NCBI GenBank assembly: GCA_964023205.1
Contig: OZ026847.1
Coordinates: forward strand, 1,734,819 to 1,798,818
Direction of reading: 5' to 3'
From: Lutraria lutraria
Lineage: Eukaryota; Mollusca; Bivalvia; Venerida; Mactridae
Length of the DNA stretch: 64,000 nucleotides
Shown one piece after another: positions 20,398 through 32,499 of this stretch. Positions within the stretch are counted from its first letter, which is position 1, and every line of letters begins with the position of its first letter. Under the pieces are notes generated by a model, which was not told the origin of the DNA, did not search any database, and saw nothing but the letters and a program-made list of their open reading frames with translations. Position numbers and translations under genes: made by a program.

Positions 20398-23300
20398 CAC
20401 ACCGTATACCCCGAAGAGCTGAACACAGTTGCTCAGGCGAACACAGTTGTCGATAAATTTTACAGTTTCGAACGGAAAATAAGTATCGGCTTAATTTATA
20501 ATTATCTTGAAGGATCCGAACAAAACCAATTATGTACATTTATTCGCTATCGAAAAAGGAATGACTACTCGAAATTGTGAGGAAAACCGTGCATTTTTCA
20601 GCGAGAAATCGCTAGAAATGTCTGCTATTTTTTAAAGAAAACGCGTGATCTGATGAATCCAGACCCATAAATGCCCTTTTACACAAAAGTGAACCTTTTT
20701 AAAGATACCATCATTTACTCCAATCTATTTTCTCTCAGTATGCGAAATCCCAGCTTTCCATTCCCATTTTCCACAGAGAAATTGATGCATATAGACGGCC
20801 TGCCCTCGTATTTTTGAGAACGTCAAGCACAGTTTATTGTAAAAGTTGCGAACCTCGAATACAGTTAGAACGTTAGATATAATAACGCTTAACACAGTCG
20901 CCATACACTTCTTGCAGCATCCTTTTCTAATCGTTTAATGTTGTATGTATATTTACTGATAATGATTTAGACCTAAAAGAAATACAATTACGTTACACGT
21001 AGCATTTAGAAATGGATTCTTTTTAAATATATGAATCAATTTAAGACTGAATGCCTTGAATTGGTAAGTCTATACTATTGTATGAGAATTGAGAAGATAT
21101 ATTTGGTGACCGGACTATATTTTTACTGAAAATATTTATATACGGTTGAATAACAGTCTAACAGGAGTGATGCAATTACTCACACAATTCTAGGCCCTAT
21201 TTACTTTTATTCCATTGCACCAAATACGGACATGTACGAGATCTGAGGGAATTATATTTTTCCCTGGCCCGTCCGTCTATCTGTCGGTCTGTCACAGATT
21301 ATTTCCGCTCTGTAACTCTTTAGCCTTTGGGAGGGTTTTCAAGTAAGTTGGCTTATATGTTAACTGTATCAAGAAGGTCTACATTACACATTCAAGCTGC
21401 TTGGTTGATTTGAGTCAAGGTCACAGATGATTGTCAAAGGTAATTTTGCTCGATTCTTTTGCTATTACTTGCTATAACGTTGTTATTAATGAATGGACTG
21501 CCTTCATACTTTGAGACATTAACCCACTGGACAAGACATTTAAGAAGACCATAAACGACATTTGCCTTCAATGTCCAAATATTGAATTTTGTTGGAATAT
21601 TTTTTTTATTTGGATTGCCGTTAATTTTGTCAATAAAAACTGATAGATTAAATAAATATTTGAACAAAACAACACCTACGACATTCCGCTTTCTCTTATG
21701 TTTTTTAAGGCTACAAGTTTCTCCAGTTTCCATCACCACACCACAAATAAATAATTGAATGCACATTCCATACAATACAAATAATGCGATGCTTCACATG
21801 TCACCGGACACAACAAAGATGCTCATAAGTTCATTCATAAAAACAACATTTACAGTGTAGGATTTACAGTCGGACCATGCATTGTACAGTTATGGCCCTT
21901 AGGCACTGCACTGTGATTTCTAATCTAATTTCTTGAATACTTAACGTAACTGAAACTCACAAGACCTAAATGTTCCAACCCTAACCCCACAACTAACCTC
22001 TGGTGTGTGCGAATAGACAGACTCTGACGGTCAGACGGACGATATCTACTGTTGCCTATTATCCATATAGCCGTCTAATATTCATCCGTTCGCTATCATG
22101 GACAGATGGACGGACAAAGCGGCATCCATATACACGTATATCTTCGCCCGGCTTTCAGGACGCATAAAAGTATATGACTAAAACATAGTATCTAAGGCAG
22201 TTTTCATATTCATACTACGTATTAGAAAAACACAATGAAAGTCGCGCTTCATTTGAACTTAGGTCGACAGTATTATATCTCTTTGTAAAATGTATGTACG
22301 TATAACACAGATAATCGAGAATTTGGGGTTTAAAAGTCTAAAAAGGGTGCGGTAAGAAGTGTATGGCGACTGTGTTAAGCGTTATTATATCTAACGTTTT
22401 AACTGTATTCGAGGTTCGCAACTTTTACAATAAACTGTGCTTGACGTTCTCAAAAATACGAGGGCAGGCCGTCTATATGCATCAATTTCTCTGCGGAAAA
22501 TGGGAATGGAAAGCTGGGATTTCGTATATTGAGAGAAAATAGATTGGAGTAAATGATGGTATCTTTAAAAAGGTTCACTTTTGTGTAAAAGGGCATTTAT
22601 GGGTCTGGATTCATCAGATCACGCGTTTTCTTTAAACAAGAGGGCAAAGATGGCCCTATATCGCTCACATGACAATCACTGTTCACTCATTAAAACATTG
22701 TTTTGAACCGGTGACCTAGTTTTTGACCCCAGACGACCTATGTTCGAATTTGTCTTACATATCATAAAGACAAACAGCCTGACTAGGTTTGGTGAAGATA
22801 CGATCAAAATTTGACATCTTCAGTGTTAATAAGGTTTTCCTAAGATTTGACCTTGTGACCCATATTTGAACTTGTCCTTAATATCATTAAGACAAACAAT
22901 CTGACAAGGTTTGGCCAAGATCCAATCAAAACCATGACATTTAGAGCTTTTACAAGATTTTTACCTAAGATTTGACCTTGTGACCCAGTTTTTGAACCCG
23001 GCTGACCCATGTTCATCCTTGACCCACATATCATTGAGGCAAACATTTTGACAAGGTTTGGTGAAGATCCAATTAAAACTGTGACATCTACAGTGTTAAC
23101 AAAGTTTTCCTAAGATTTGACCTGGTGACCTAGTTATTGACCCCAGATGACCCATATTTATACTTGACCGTTATATCATTAAAACAACGATTTGACAAAG
23201 TTTGGTGAAGATCCAATAATAACTGTGAAATCTACAGTGTTAACATGGTTTTTCATAAGATTTGACCTAGCGACCTAGTTTTTGACCCAAGATGACCCAT

Positions 23301-24010
23301 GTTCGAACTCGTCCAAGATATTATGAAGACAACCACTCTGACAAGGTTTCATGATCATCAAATCAAAACAGTGACTTCTAGAGTGTGCACAAGGTTTTCC
23401 AGCAATTTGCCCTAGTGACCTAATTTTACTACAGAAATTATCCATTATCAAACTTGACCTACATATTATTAAAATAAACATTCTGACAAAGTTTCATGAA
23501 GATAAATGCAAAACAGTGATTTCTAAAGTGTTCACAAGGTTTTCCCTTATTTGGTCCTGGTGACCTAGTTTTTGACCCCAAATGGCCCAATATCGAACTC
23601 GTCCGAGATTTTGTTGATATTAACGTTTTGACCCAGTTTTGCTAAAATTGAGCCAAAAATGTGGCCCCTAGTGTGGTCACAACAAAAAGTTTGACGACGC
23701 ACGACGCACAACGCACGACGCCGGACGGAGAGTGATCCTAATAGCTCACTTTGTCACTTTGTGACATGTGAGCTAAAAATAGCAGACATTTCTAGCGATT
23801 TCTCGCTGAAAAATGCACAGTTTTCCTCACAATTTGGAGTATTTATTCCTTTTTCAATAGCGAATAAATGTACATAATTGGTTTTGTTCTGACCCTTCAA
23901 GTTAACTATAAATTAAGCTGATATATAATTTCCATTCGAAACTGTAATATTTATCAGCAACTGTGTTCGTCTGAGCAACTGTGTTCGGCTCTTCATGGGT
24001 ATACGGTGTG
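20398..24010. mobile_element. Long-terminal-inverted-repeat transposon, 5-bp TSD
   Basis: Termini are CACACCGTATACC and its inverse GGTATACGGTGTG, flanked by TTACA on both sides (20393-20397, 24011-24015). The inverted arms are about 520 bp (20398-20920 against 22353-24010) around a ~1.43-kb spacer. The right arm is split by a 1.14-kb element at 22637-23774; without it the transposon is ~2.5 kb. Outer ends carry a doubled GAACACAGTTG motif. No transposase is recognisable; the 113-codon frame at 21434-21775 has no known similarity. The element lies ~220 bp upstream of the MRPL51 ATG. Confidence 0.75.
22637..23774 (+). mobile_element. CAAGAGGGCC element with internal tandem core, copy 2
   Basis: Same family as 12868-14003 and nearly identical over most of its length, with a small internal deletion near 22858. 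It is nested in the right arm of the long-inverted-repeat transposon. The left arm gives the empty site: six A there, against AAA before and AAAAA after the element here. Confidence 0.85.
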
Positions 24011-24015
24011 TTACA

Positions 24016-25063
24016 GAAGAATCGAGAACACAGTAAGAGTATGACTGGAGTTAAAGTTTAGATGTTAGTGATTTTTTTCACTATATTATTTACTGCTGTA
24101 TATCAAAGGGATTCTGCAGATAAGTTTTGACAAAAGTTTTGACACTATATATATTGACAAGTGAAGTAACATTCAACAGTCCAAGAAACTAATGAGGTCT
24201 GCTTTTCCACCGCGCATTTGTTAAAAATAAAAGGACAATATGAATATGGCTTGATTTTAAATTATTTGCACAATATCGCATTGGTTCAACAAATACATGT
24301 AACAAGAACAACTTTAACAAAACGTTATAGGTAGACAAATTACAAGAAGCATAATAAAATTATAGATTTATGTTGTTGTATGAAGTTGCTTTTTTCATAA
24401 AGGATATTGACTGTTTATTTTATTCAATCCTACATTAAGGAGAGTATAAAATATTTATATGATATGAGTAATACACATTATAATGACAATCATGAGTATT
24501 TGACAAATGAATAAATTCATGTTTATAGTCCACAAGCACATGGCAATATCATACCCTACATCAATCAAATAGAATCAACCCCAAATGTTAACGAATTCAC
24601 CATAAATCTGAGCACTATCATACAACCACATTGAACTTTAAACAGCCACACAACAACTTATCTAGGCAATGCCTTCATGATTTACCCACCTGTTAACTAT
24701 TAATTGATTTAGTAATCACCATTAGCCAATCAAATGGCCAGGATTAGCCATACTAGTAATATACACTACACTATATACTCGCAAACAGCTATAATAAACT
24801 AATACTCTTAAGTATAATTCGTCTAGAAAATCGAAAACTGAGCTAATTACATTAACCTGCAGTCTTAACAAATGTTTTATATTCTCTTACTTTCAATTTT
24901 TCCATGTACAATTTCATATATGGTCATGTGACTTAGTTTAGATACTGTCCTAGAATTTGTTTACTAGAAGAAAATGAAAATAAGCGAAAAAATATCTGTA
25001 AAGTATATTGTCAGGACTGAAGGTTAGCTCACTTCGATTCTTTACATATATTAAATTTTGTTA
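24016..25063. other. AT-rich non-coding stretch
   Basis: No gene, RNA or clear repeat recognised. Confidence 0.6.
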
Positions 25064-25728
25064 AACCAAAGACATAGATAACATGTTATCTATGTCTCTG
25101 GTTAAACCTATAGATGCGATAATTGAGCAAGTAATTTAAGATCAAGCCATTTCGTTCCTTTGTATCGCAAGTGCTGTGTTCCCGAAATTGTCCGACCTGA
25201 GACATTTTGGCAGACTCCAATGAAATTTCTGATTTTGGTGTGCAGGCTGCATTTTTTATAGGGAAACTATATATATTTTTAAGGAAAATGTGTAAGCTAC
25301 CCGGCGATATGCATTGTTTTAGGATTGCTTTTATTGTAGTTCTGGGTCCCATAACTAAATTGTTTTTTTTATATTGTCTTGTTGACCATTTTAGTTATGG
25401 AATTGTCGTCTTTCAAAGTCAACAGCTTAAGACGCTTGTTCATGCATCTATTGAATCATATCAATTTATTACATGCTTTCCGGAACGCTACGGACATAAT
25501 CCGAATGAAAAAAAATTGAAACTAAGGGTAGTATAAAACATCGACAAAATATTCAATGAACTGCAATGTAAATGCATACGTATCATCGTCAAAGACCTTC
25601 AACTACTTTTATTGTAAACAAATGCATGGTGGAAAAGCGGACCTGGTTTCTTTCTTTGTCTGTTGAATGATACTTCCCTTGTCAATAAATATAATGTAAT
25701 CAGAGACATAGATCTATGTCTCTGGTGT
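25064..25728. repeat. Segment bounded by two matching palindromes
   Basis: A 40-bp near-palindrome (25064-25103) and a perfect 24-bp palindrome (25701-25724) share the arm sequence CAGAGACATAGAT. The ~600 bp between them thus has terminal inverted repeats, and its flanks carry the same motif inverted. The interior includes a stretch (25344-25433) repeated at 27698-27776. Small open frames inside are unsupported. A MITE or nested MITE pair is the likeliest origin. Confidence 0.5.
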
Positions 25729-26219
25729 AAGGTGATTTTTTTGGTCAGAATTTATCGTTTGCCTTATTATATGGGCAGTTCTCCCCAGAAAGTTTCTTTT
25801 ATGTTTAAAATTTCCCCATAGCGAAAGATAAACGTTTGTTATATCTGATACTTTAAAACAGCACACAAATTTGATTGAGACGTTGAACTTGTAACCATAT
25901 CCTTGCCATACCGTACAATACCCCACCCAATTTATCATAACGATAACCTTATTATATAAGTTATAATCGTTCAAGTTACAGGGGTTTGCAAATGAATCAA
26001 TAAGAAAATGCACTGATTATATCAAATAATAACAAAATCTTTGTTGGATCATTGTAACATACATGAAAATAAAGAAATAACATAAAAATTAAAGTAAATC
26101 GTGAACACCGACCTCCAGGTCATAATCAACTTCTTGGACTATACATCGGAGGGTAAAAACAGAATGTATCCGACTCATTATTCAGTCAATACTTTATACA
26201 ATAGTTCTGTAAGACGTAT

Positions 26220-26292
26220 GGGGAATTAGCTCAAGTGGTAGAGCGCTCGCTTAGCATGTGAGAGGTACCGGGATCGATACCCGGATTCTCCA
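26220..26292 (+). tRNA. tRNA-Ala (AGC)
   Basis: 73 bases fold into a full cloverleaf. The acceptor stem GGGGAAT pairs with ATTCTCC (one G-U), the A box is TAGCTCAAGTGG, the anticodon AGC is at positions 34-36 (26253-26255), and the T arm is CCGGGATCGATACCCGG. There is no encoded CCA and no intron. A T7 run directly after the gene is a good Pol III terminator. The head shows no SINE-like tail, so this looks like a genuine gene. Confidence 0.95.
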
Positions 26293-26397
26293 TTTTTTTC
26301 TTCTTCTTTAAAACTGACAACATATTTCTAATACAGAATAACTTAGAATAAATCATAACCACTGTTTATTTAAAGCAACACAATAATGCGTATACAT

Positions 26398-26625
26398 ACA
26401 GTAATACCTGCGTTAGCGGTAACCTCCGAATAAATATCCACAATGCGAGTAAAGGTCAATCGTTAAAAATATCATTGATCATTTCAGCAAGGACTTATAT
26501 ACATATGTATATAAGTCCTTGATTTCAGTGAGAATAAAATTACTTCCGATGATAAAGACCACCTGTCAATAACAACCACATTTTGTATTTCTATAGGATG
26601 GCCTTTGTTCACGGGTTTGACTGTA
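26398..26625 (+). mobile_element. ACAGTCAAACC-type MITE, copy 1
   Basis: Its ends resemble ACAGTNAAACCTG and GGTTTGACTGTA. The body shares GCGGTAACCTCCGAATAAA and GATGGCCTTTGTTCACGG with the copies at 32.3 kb and (inverted) 45.1-45.3 kb. This copy carries an extra 34-bp palindrome at 26488-26521. Confidence 0.7.
26488..26521. repeat. Perfect 34-bp palindrome with 7-bp direct repeats
   Basis: CAAGGACTTATATACAT and its exact inverse, centred at 26504.5, flanked on both sides by ATTTCAG. The sister MITE copies have a single ATTT.AG-like site here and no palindrome, so this is an insertion with target duplication. Confidence 0.8.
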
Positions 26626-27234
26626 GTTCATAAAATTTTAGTCATAGTTAATTATTTATAGCCATTGTTAGGCCTAAACATCCTTTTCTAATATTACCAT
26701 ATAGCGGACAACATAATAAAAACTGGTATTCCGATTCAACAACATTCATAAGGCATGAAGATGTTATGTACATTTAAGTTGATCACTTGGTTTGATTTGA
26801 AATAACATGAATTAACGTTAACTGGTGTGATAATCTAATCAACAACACGCAGTAATGACACTTACAATCAGCACACGTGTGAAATCCAATCAGGCAAACA
26901 CGTGTTTGTTGTCGCGCCTATTAGGGATCAAACTGATGCCGAAAAAAGACAGCAATTAAAATAACGAAAACATTAATAGAATCAGTTGTGTATCTAGGTA
27001 CAACTACCTGATAGAATTAAATTTTATTTTAAATAATAACGAAAGACGTATTATTATTGTGGTTCTTAAAAACGAATAAGTACAAATGATCACGGTCTCT
27101 TAAGCATTAAATGTCAATACAAACAGCATCTCATACAGAAAATCACTCCGATACTCTTAATTCTTATTACAACACGCTCTTATACATATTCTTTTTCTTC
27201 TCATAAGGATTTCCCAAATGCCCAAATAATGGCC
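26626..27234. other. Non-coding stretch
   Basis: No gene seen. It contains two CACGTG-type E-boxes near 26875-26905; their significance is unknown. Confidence 0.5.
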
Positions 27235-27567
27235 TTTTGGCCTAAAAGTAAATAGGGTCTAGAATTTTGTGAGTAATTGCATCACTCCTGTAAGACTGTT
27301 ATTCGACCGTATATAAATATTTTCAGTACGAATATAGTCCGGTTACCAAATATATCTTCACATACTATAGTATAGTATATGTATAGACTTACCAATTTTT
27401 GGCATTCAGTCTTAAATTGATTCATATATTTAAAAATAATCCATTTCCAAATGCTATATGTAACGTAAGTGTATTTCTTTTAGGTCTAAATCAATATCAG
27501 TAAACATGATCGGCAACTGTGTTCGCCTGAGCAACTGTGTTCGGCTCTTCGGGGTATACGGTGTGAA
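27235..27567 (-). mobile_element. Deleted copy of the long-inverted-repeat transposon
   Basis: Its reverse complement matches 20950-21215 (through TTTAGACCTAAAAG) joined directly to the outer end (GAACACAGTTGCTCAGGC, then CACACCGTATACCC). About 480 bp between these parts of the 20.4-kb copy are absent. It shows the family is present in more than one place. The 87-codon frame over it is incidental. Confidence 0.65.
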
Positions 27568-27697
27568 CACTTCACAAGCAGTATCACAATCACCGCCAAT
27601 ATTATACACATCTCTGCATGTGAAAAAAAAGAAATAAAGTTTCCTTTTAAAAAGGAAAGGCTTGGCTGGTTGTTGCTGATAAAAGTTAGTTCTGACA

Positions 27698-27776
27698 CCA
27701 TAACTAAATTGGTTCATTTTATTTCGTCTTGTTGACCATTTTAGTTATGGAATTGTCCTCTTTCAAAGTCAACAGG
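27698..27776 (+). repeat. Second copy of a dispersed ~85-bp sequence
   Basis: It shares CATAACTAAATTG and TTGTTGACCATTTTAGTTATGGAATTG-like sequence with 25344-25433, in the same orientation. Confidence 0.6.
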
Positions 27777-27864
27777 TAGTCTGAAACATCGGTATATTTT
27801 TCTATTTATAGATTTTCCTATAATTCATCGTACTGTACACAAGTTTTAAATTGCATCAGAGAAA

Positions 27865-29480
27865 GCGTTTCGCAAGTTAAATTATAGTAGGGGTGTATTT
27901 CATTAATTAATTAATCCTCCGCTTAATTATTACCTTCAGCAATTATGTTGATAATTAAACAAAGAGGTAGTAAAGTAAACATAATTGAGACTGCGTTAAT
28001 ATATCTTATCTTTTCGATCGTGCCTTAACGGTTGATGGAACATGCCGATTTACAGTGAAACACCCCGATTTTACAGTGAAATCGCAAATGTGTACATCAA
28101 GATCACGTGACAAAATTATTTGCGGCAATAGCGTTTCGCAGGTTTCATTATAGAAGGGGCTTCCTTAAATTCTCTTGAACAATCCTCCGCTAATATGTCT
28201 TTCAGTAATGATTAAAATAATTGATTTAAATATATTGTACATAGTAACAGAAACAAGAGGGCCAAGATGGCCCTATATCGCTCACATGACAATCACTGTT
28301 CACTCATTAAAACATTGTTTTGAACCGGTGACCTAGTTTTTGACCCCAGACGACCTATGTTCGAATTTGTCTTACATATCATTAAGACAAACAGTCTGAC
28401 TAGGTTTGGTGAAGATACGATCAAAATTTGACATCTACAGTGTTAATAAGGTTTTCCTAAGATTTGACCTTGTGACCTGGTTTTTTACCCTAGGTGACCC
28501 ATATTTGAACTTGTTCTTAATATCATTAAGACAAACAATCTGACAATCAAAACCATGACATTTAGAGCTTTTACAAGATTTTTACCTTTGTGACCCAGTT
28601 TTTGAACCCGGCTGACCCATGTTCATCCTTGACCCACATATCATTGAGGCAAACATTTTGACAAGGTTTGGTGAAGATCCAATTAAAACTGTGACATCAA
28701 AGTTTTCCTAAGATTTGACCTGGTGACCTAATTATTGACCCCAGATGACCCATATTTATACTTGACCGTTATATCATTAAAACAAACGATTTGACAAAGT
28801 TTGGTGAAGATCCAATAATAACTGTGAAATCTACAGTGTTAACATGGTTTTTCATAAGATTTGTCCTAGCGACCTAGTTTTTGACCCAAGATGACCCATG
28901 TTCGAACTCGTCCAAGATATTATGAAGACAACCACTCTGACAAGGTTTCATGATCATCCAATCAAAACAGTGACTTCTAGAGTGTTCACAAGGTTTTCCA
29001 GCAATTTGCCCTAGTGACCTAATTTTGCTACAGAAATGACCCATTATCAAACTTGACCTACATATTATTAAAATAAACATTCTGACAAAGTTTCATGAAG
29101 ATGCAGTCAAAACAGTGATTTCTAAAGTGTTCACAAGGTTTTCCCTTATTTGGCCCTGGTGACCTAGTTTTTGACCCCAAATGGCCCAATATCGAACTCG
29201 TCCGAGATTTTGTTGATATTGACGTCCTGACCCAGTTTTGCTAAAATTGGGCTAAAAATGTGGCCCCTAGTGTGGTCACAACATAAAGTTTGACGACGCA
29301 CGACGCACACCGCACGACGCCGGACGGAGAGTGATCCTAATAGCTCACTTTGTCACTTTGTGACATGTGAGCTAAAAATAGACAGTTTTAAAATGTGTAC
29401 CTTAACGTGTAATTAATGTTAATAGAACAAACCGATCTTTAGTGAAACACCCTGATTTCATAATAGACTAGCACAGTGAA
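27865..29480. repeat. Diverged ~270-bp tandem duplication with insertion
   Basis: Shared landmarks are AGCGTTTCGCA, AATCCTCCGCT, GTGCCTTAACG/GTACCTTAACG and AGTGAAACACC. The first unit is 27865-28130; the second is 28130-28253 continued at 29374-29480. The second copy is interrupted by the CAAGAGGGCC element. Confidence 0.55.
28254..29373 (+). mobile_element. CAAGAGGGCC element with internal tandem core, copy 3
   Basis: Same family and orientation as the copies at 12.9 and 22.6 kb, with small internal deletions (near 28545, 28587 and 28697). It ends with the AGCTCAC...GTGAGCT hairpin and poly-A. Confidence 0.82.
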
Positions 29481-31745
29481 GTTGGTACACTCAAGTCATG
29501 TGATACCGATTCACACAGTAAGCGTAAACCAATCACCGGACTGTTAACATATAGCTCTCAACCAATCGCCGGACTCTTAACATTTTTGTGCACTTGTACC
29601 CAGCTTTCGCATTGCATCTACCAGCATCTAGGGAACAAACGTAACCGAAAACAATATATAGGCTTGGAGCCGTAGCCAAAAAGAAAAAACAATGACGCAG
29701 AATATGACGGCCAATACAGACATTTATATCAACTGAGTCTCATTTTTTCCATTACAGGTAGACTAAGTTAAATCAGGGTGCTTGAAACCATTCTAATTAC
29801 TTTTTTACAACTGATGGAGAGTTTAGTGTATAATACCACGCCTGTTTACTTCGGCAAAAATATTGCGGAAAAATCCGTACCTCGTTGTGAGCACCCATAT
29901 ATTGCATGTCAACGGTTGAACACGGAAGGGTTTTCCAAGATTATGAAAAATATACAGGCCTTTGTGTAAAAATATCAAAACGCAATTAGCTAGCTATGGT
30001 TGGACTTGATTTTTATCAAAATCAAGTCCTTTGTAATCATTGACTTATATTTGTCGCTGGACTCCATAACAGCTTGGTTAAAACAGTATCTGGAATCTTT
30101 CCCCAATTAAGTGTGTCAGATCTAAATACATTTCAAATCATTCTATTGTAACTACATGGAAAGAGTCATGTATCTAAATAAGTGCTTGTCGGTAGATACA
30201 TGAGATTTTCAAATGCGTAGAATTAAAACCGCGTATTCACTGTCCAATAAAATATCTTGCCGTAAAAGTAGTTCTACTTTCGGTTTTCGTTCGATAGTTC
30301 AGAAAAATCTCCACGTACGTATTCATGCATTTGCAACAATCTACCATCGATGTGTGTGTTTTGTGCCTTTCTAACATTTCTTAATATTACAAAGCGAATT
30401 CTCATTTAATCGTATTCCGTGATATTCACACCAACTAGTGTTATTTTGATGAAGGAATCGCTATTTATAGACTCACTCCCCGCAGTGGCTAGTAGCAAAG
30501 CGTAACCGATGTGGGGAGTCTGATTTATCGAAGGTTGAATGTTAAAACTGCGGCTTAAGAATAATAATTCGAGTCGCTAAATACGAACGTAAATTACTGG
30601 ATACGTGCTTTTAAAATTTACTGTTTAAGAGTTCCTTTTACGCCAGATTATTTAGAATTACATAATCACGTCTGAATTTCATGCAACATCGGGTTAACTA
30701 TAGGTCATATAGGTCTTACTCTACTGTGTCAGGACCTTTTTGATTTGAGTGACCCTGAATGTGTTCAATGCGACGATGTTCTGTTGTGTTAAAACCAGAA
30801 GAATCAATGTTTGTATTTACTGTTACTGAAGTGTTGTTTACTAGTTTTGTACAATAAAGAGTTTTTAATGCAATTAAATTGTCCTCAATTAATGTGCTAA
30901 TCATTAAACTTTCCAATATCAGGCTTTTTTCATTTTAAAAGTTTCAGCAAAGGGACTATAGTAAAGCCCTAGCTTATGTCATTTACCTATATGCATATGA
31001 CCTGCATTACAATATGAATGAAAAATCGGTCCGTAATTTTAAATGTTAAAATATTTGTATGGGCTCGAACGATGTGGGTACACATTTCTCTCTTTTGTCT
31101 CGTATGGTAAAAATCAAGTCCGACAGTACTTTCAGTACTTTGATTCTTAGTACGCGCATGTATAGAAAACTGTAAGGAACTTCTCTCCTGACCAAATATA
31201 ACATGGAACTTTTTTCTGCCGGGGGCCTTCTAATCGGGCGTGTAAAATCTTCGGACATTAACTTACATTTTTCCTCCAGTCTAAGTCACTTTAAATAGTG
31301 CTCTGTTTGACTCTTAATTTAATATACACTTCAGCACTGCAAAAGAGAACATAAATTATAAACCAGTTCACATTTAGCCCGGATACTGTTCCATCAATAG
31401 ATAGCTGAATATAAACCGACGTGTTGATTGAGTACTCTGATCTGGATGCGCTAAGATGCGCTCATATGGTACAGTAAAGGCAACTGAGATTACTTAATAA
31501 CAAACTTAAAATATTTGTTTTTATAATGAAGTATCTGGATCGACACGCACACTATAGAGATTGGTGATTGTTCTTTTATTCAACTTTTATCTGACCGGAT
31601 TAAGTATTTGACACCGTGGTCTGACACTGTCTCCTCACACGTGGGTACACTACAATAGGTTGAATAAATAAGACTTACCTGGCTTAAGTCTATATTAATT
31701 TATTAATACAATGTACGGAATCTTAGAAAAGCACGGTTTGATAGA
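29481..31745. other. Non-coding stretch with small hairpin
   Basis: Two copies of ACCAATCRCCGGACT (CCAAT-type) lie near 29530-29575. A perfect 12-bp-arm hairpin (GGACTTGATTTT, 4-base loop) lies at 30002-30029, and its arm recurs near 31110. Open frames of 63-70 codons (29778-29969, 30716-30916, 31046-31258) have no recognisable similarity. Confidence 0.5.
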
Positions 31746-31747
31746 TA

Positions 31748-31980
31748 TGGTGGCTTATTTACGCCATGTTATATTTTCTCTTTTCCGCTTGAATTTTGGC
31801 TTTTCCGTACGTTTGCGTGTCTTGGTGTTTTCGCATTTTGCCTTGAACATGTGTTGTGTTTTCGCATTCGATATGTCGTCTCTTCGCTTTTTTTTCGCGG
31901 CGAAAATGCGAAAACACGACGATCTAATGCGACAACACGACACATTTGTGAGAATGTTACGTGGCGTTAATCAGCCACCA
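31748..31980. mobile_element. 233-bp MITE with TA target duplication
   Basis: Termini TGGTGGCTTATTTACGCCA and the inverse of TGGTGGCTGATTAACGCCA, flanked by TA on both sides. The interior has CGCATTTT/GAAAATGCG and repeated GCGACAACACGAC motifs. The 126-codon frame across it is incidental. Confidence 0.7.
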
Positions 31981-32318
31981 TATAAAACAGAACAAATATC
32001 AACAGGAAGATTTAGGTACATACCTCTATTTTCTTTTCATAATGACGACACTGAACATTCTTTCTTGATCTCGTATAGCCTACTCGAGTAATATTAAATC
32101 ATAAATTTAATTAAAATTCAACGTTGATTAAATCTCAGTAAAGCAATGGTTATATACAACTTCTTATACAACTTATAAAAAAATTACAGTAAAAGCTGAT
32201 CAGCCAGTCGGACAAACCAATAAAAATTTGTAATAAATCTGGACCGACAGTGATTATCAATACTTTTGTAACGATCCTGGGAGCAGGAAGATAGAATGCA
32301 TAACATGTTTAAGACAAT

Positions 32319-32499
32319 TACCGTCAAACCTGTTTTAGCAGTCACCTCCGAATAAAGAACACCTTGAATAAAGAATAATTGCTTCCTTTAAAAACTGTCA
32401 CTGATTATTTAGAGCAAAATGACCTTCGAGTAAAGGCTATCTGTCAGTAACGGTCACATTATGTGTTTCCTAATGATGGCCTTTGTCCACAGGTGTAAA
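32319..32499 (+). mobile_element. ACAGTCAAACC-type MITE, copy 2
   Basis: It begins ACCGTCAAACCTGTTTTAGC and contains CACCTCCGAATAAAG and GATGGCCTTTGTCCACAGG. It lacks the palindrome found in the 26.4-kb copy and serves as the empty-site comparison. Confidence 0.7.

Noticed and set aside
25086..25536. Opposed frames of 88 and 109 codons
   Set aside because: They overlap on both strands within a dispersed repeat and look incidental.
29778..29969. 63-codon plus-strand frame
   Set aside because: No similarity, no splice sites and no conserved motif recognised.
31711..32091. 126-codon plus-strand frame
   Set aside because: Most of it is the 233-bp MITE at 31748-31980.
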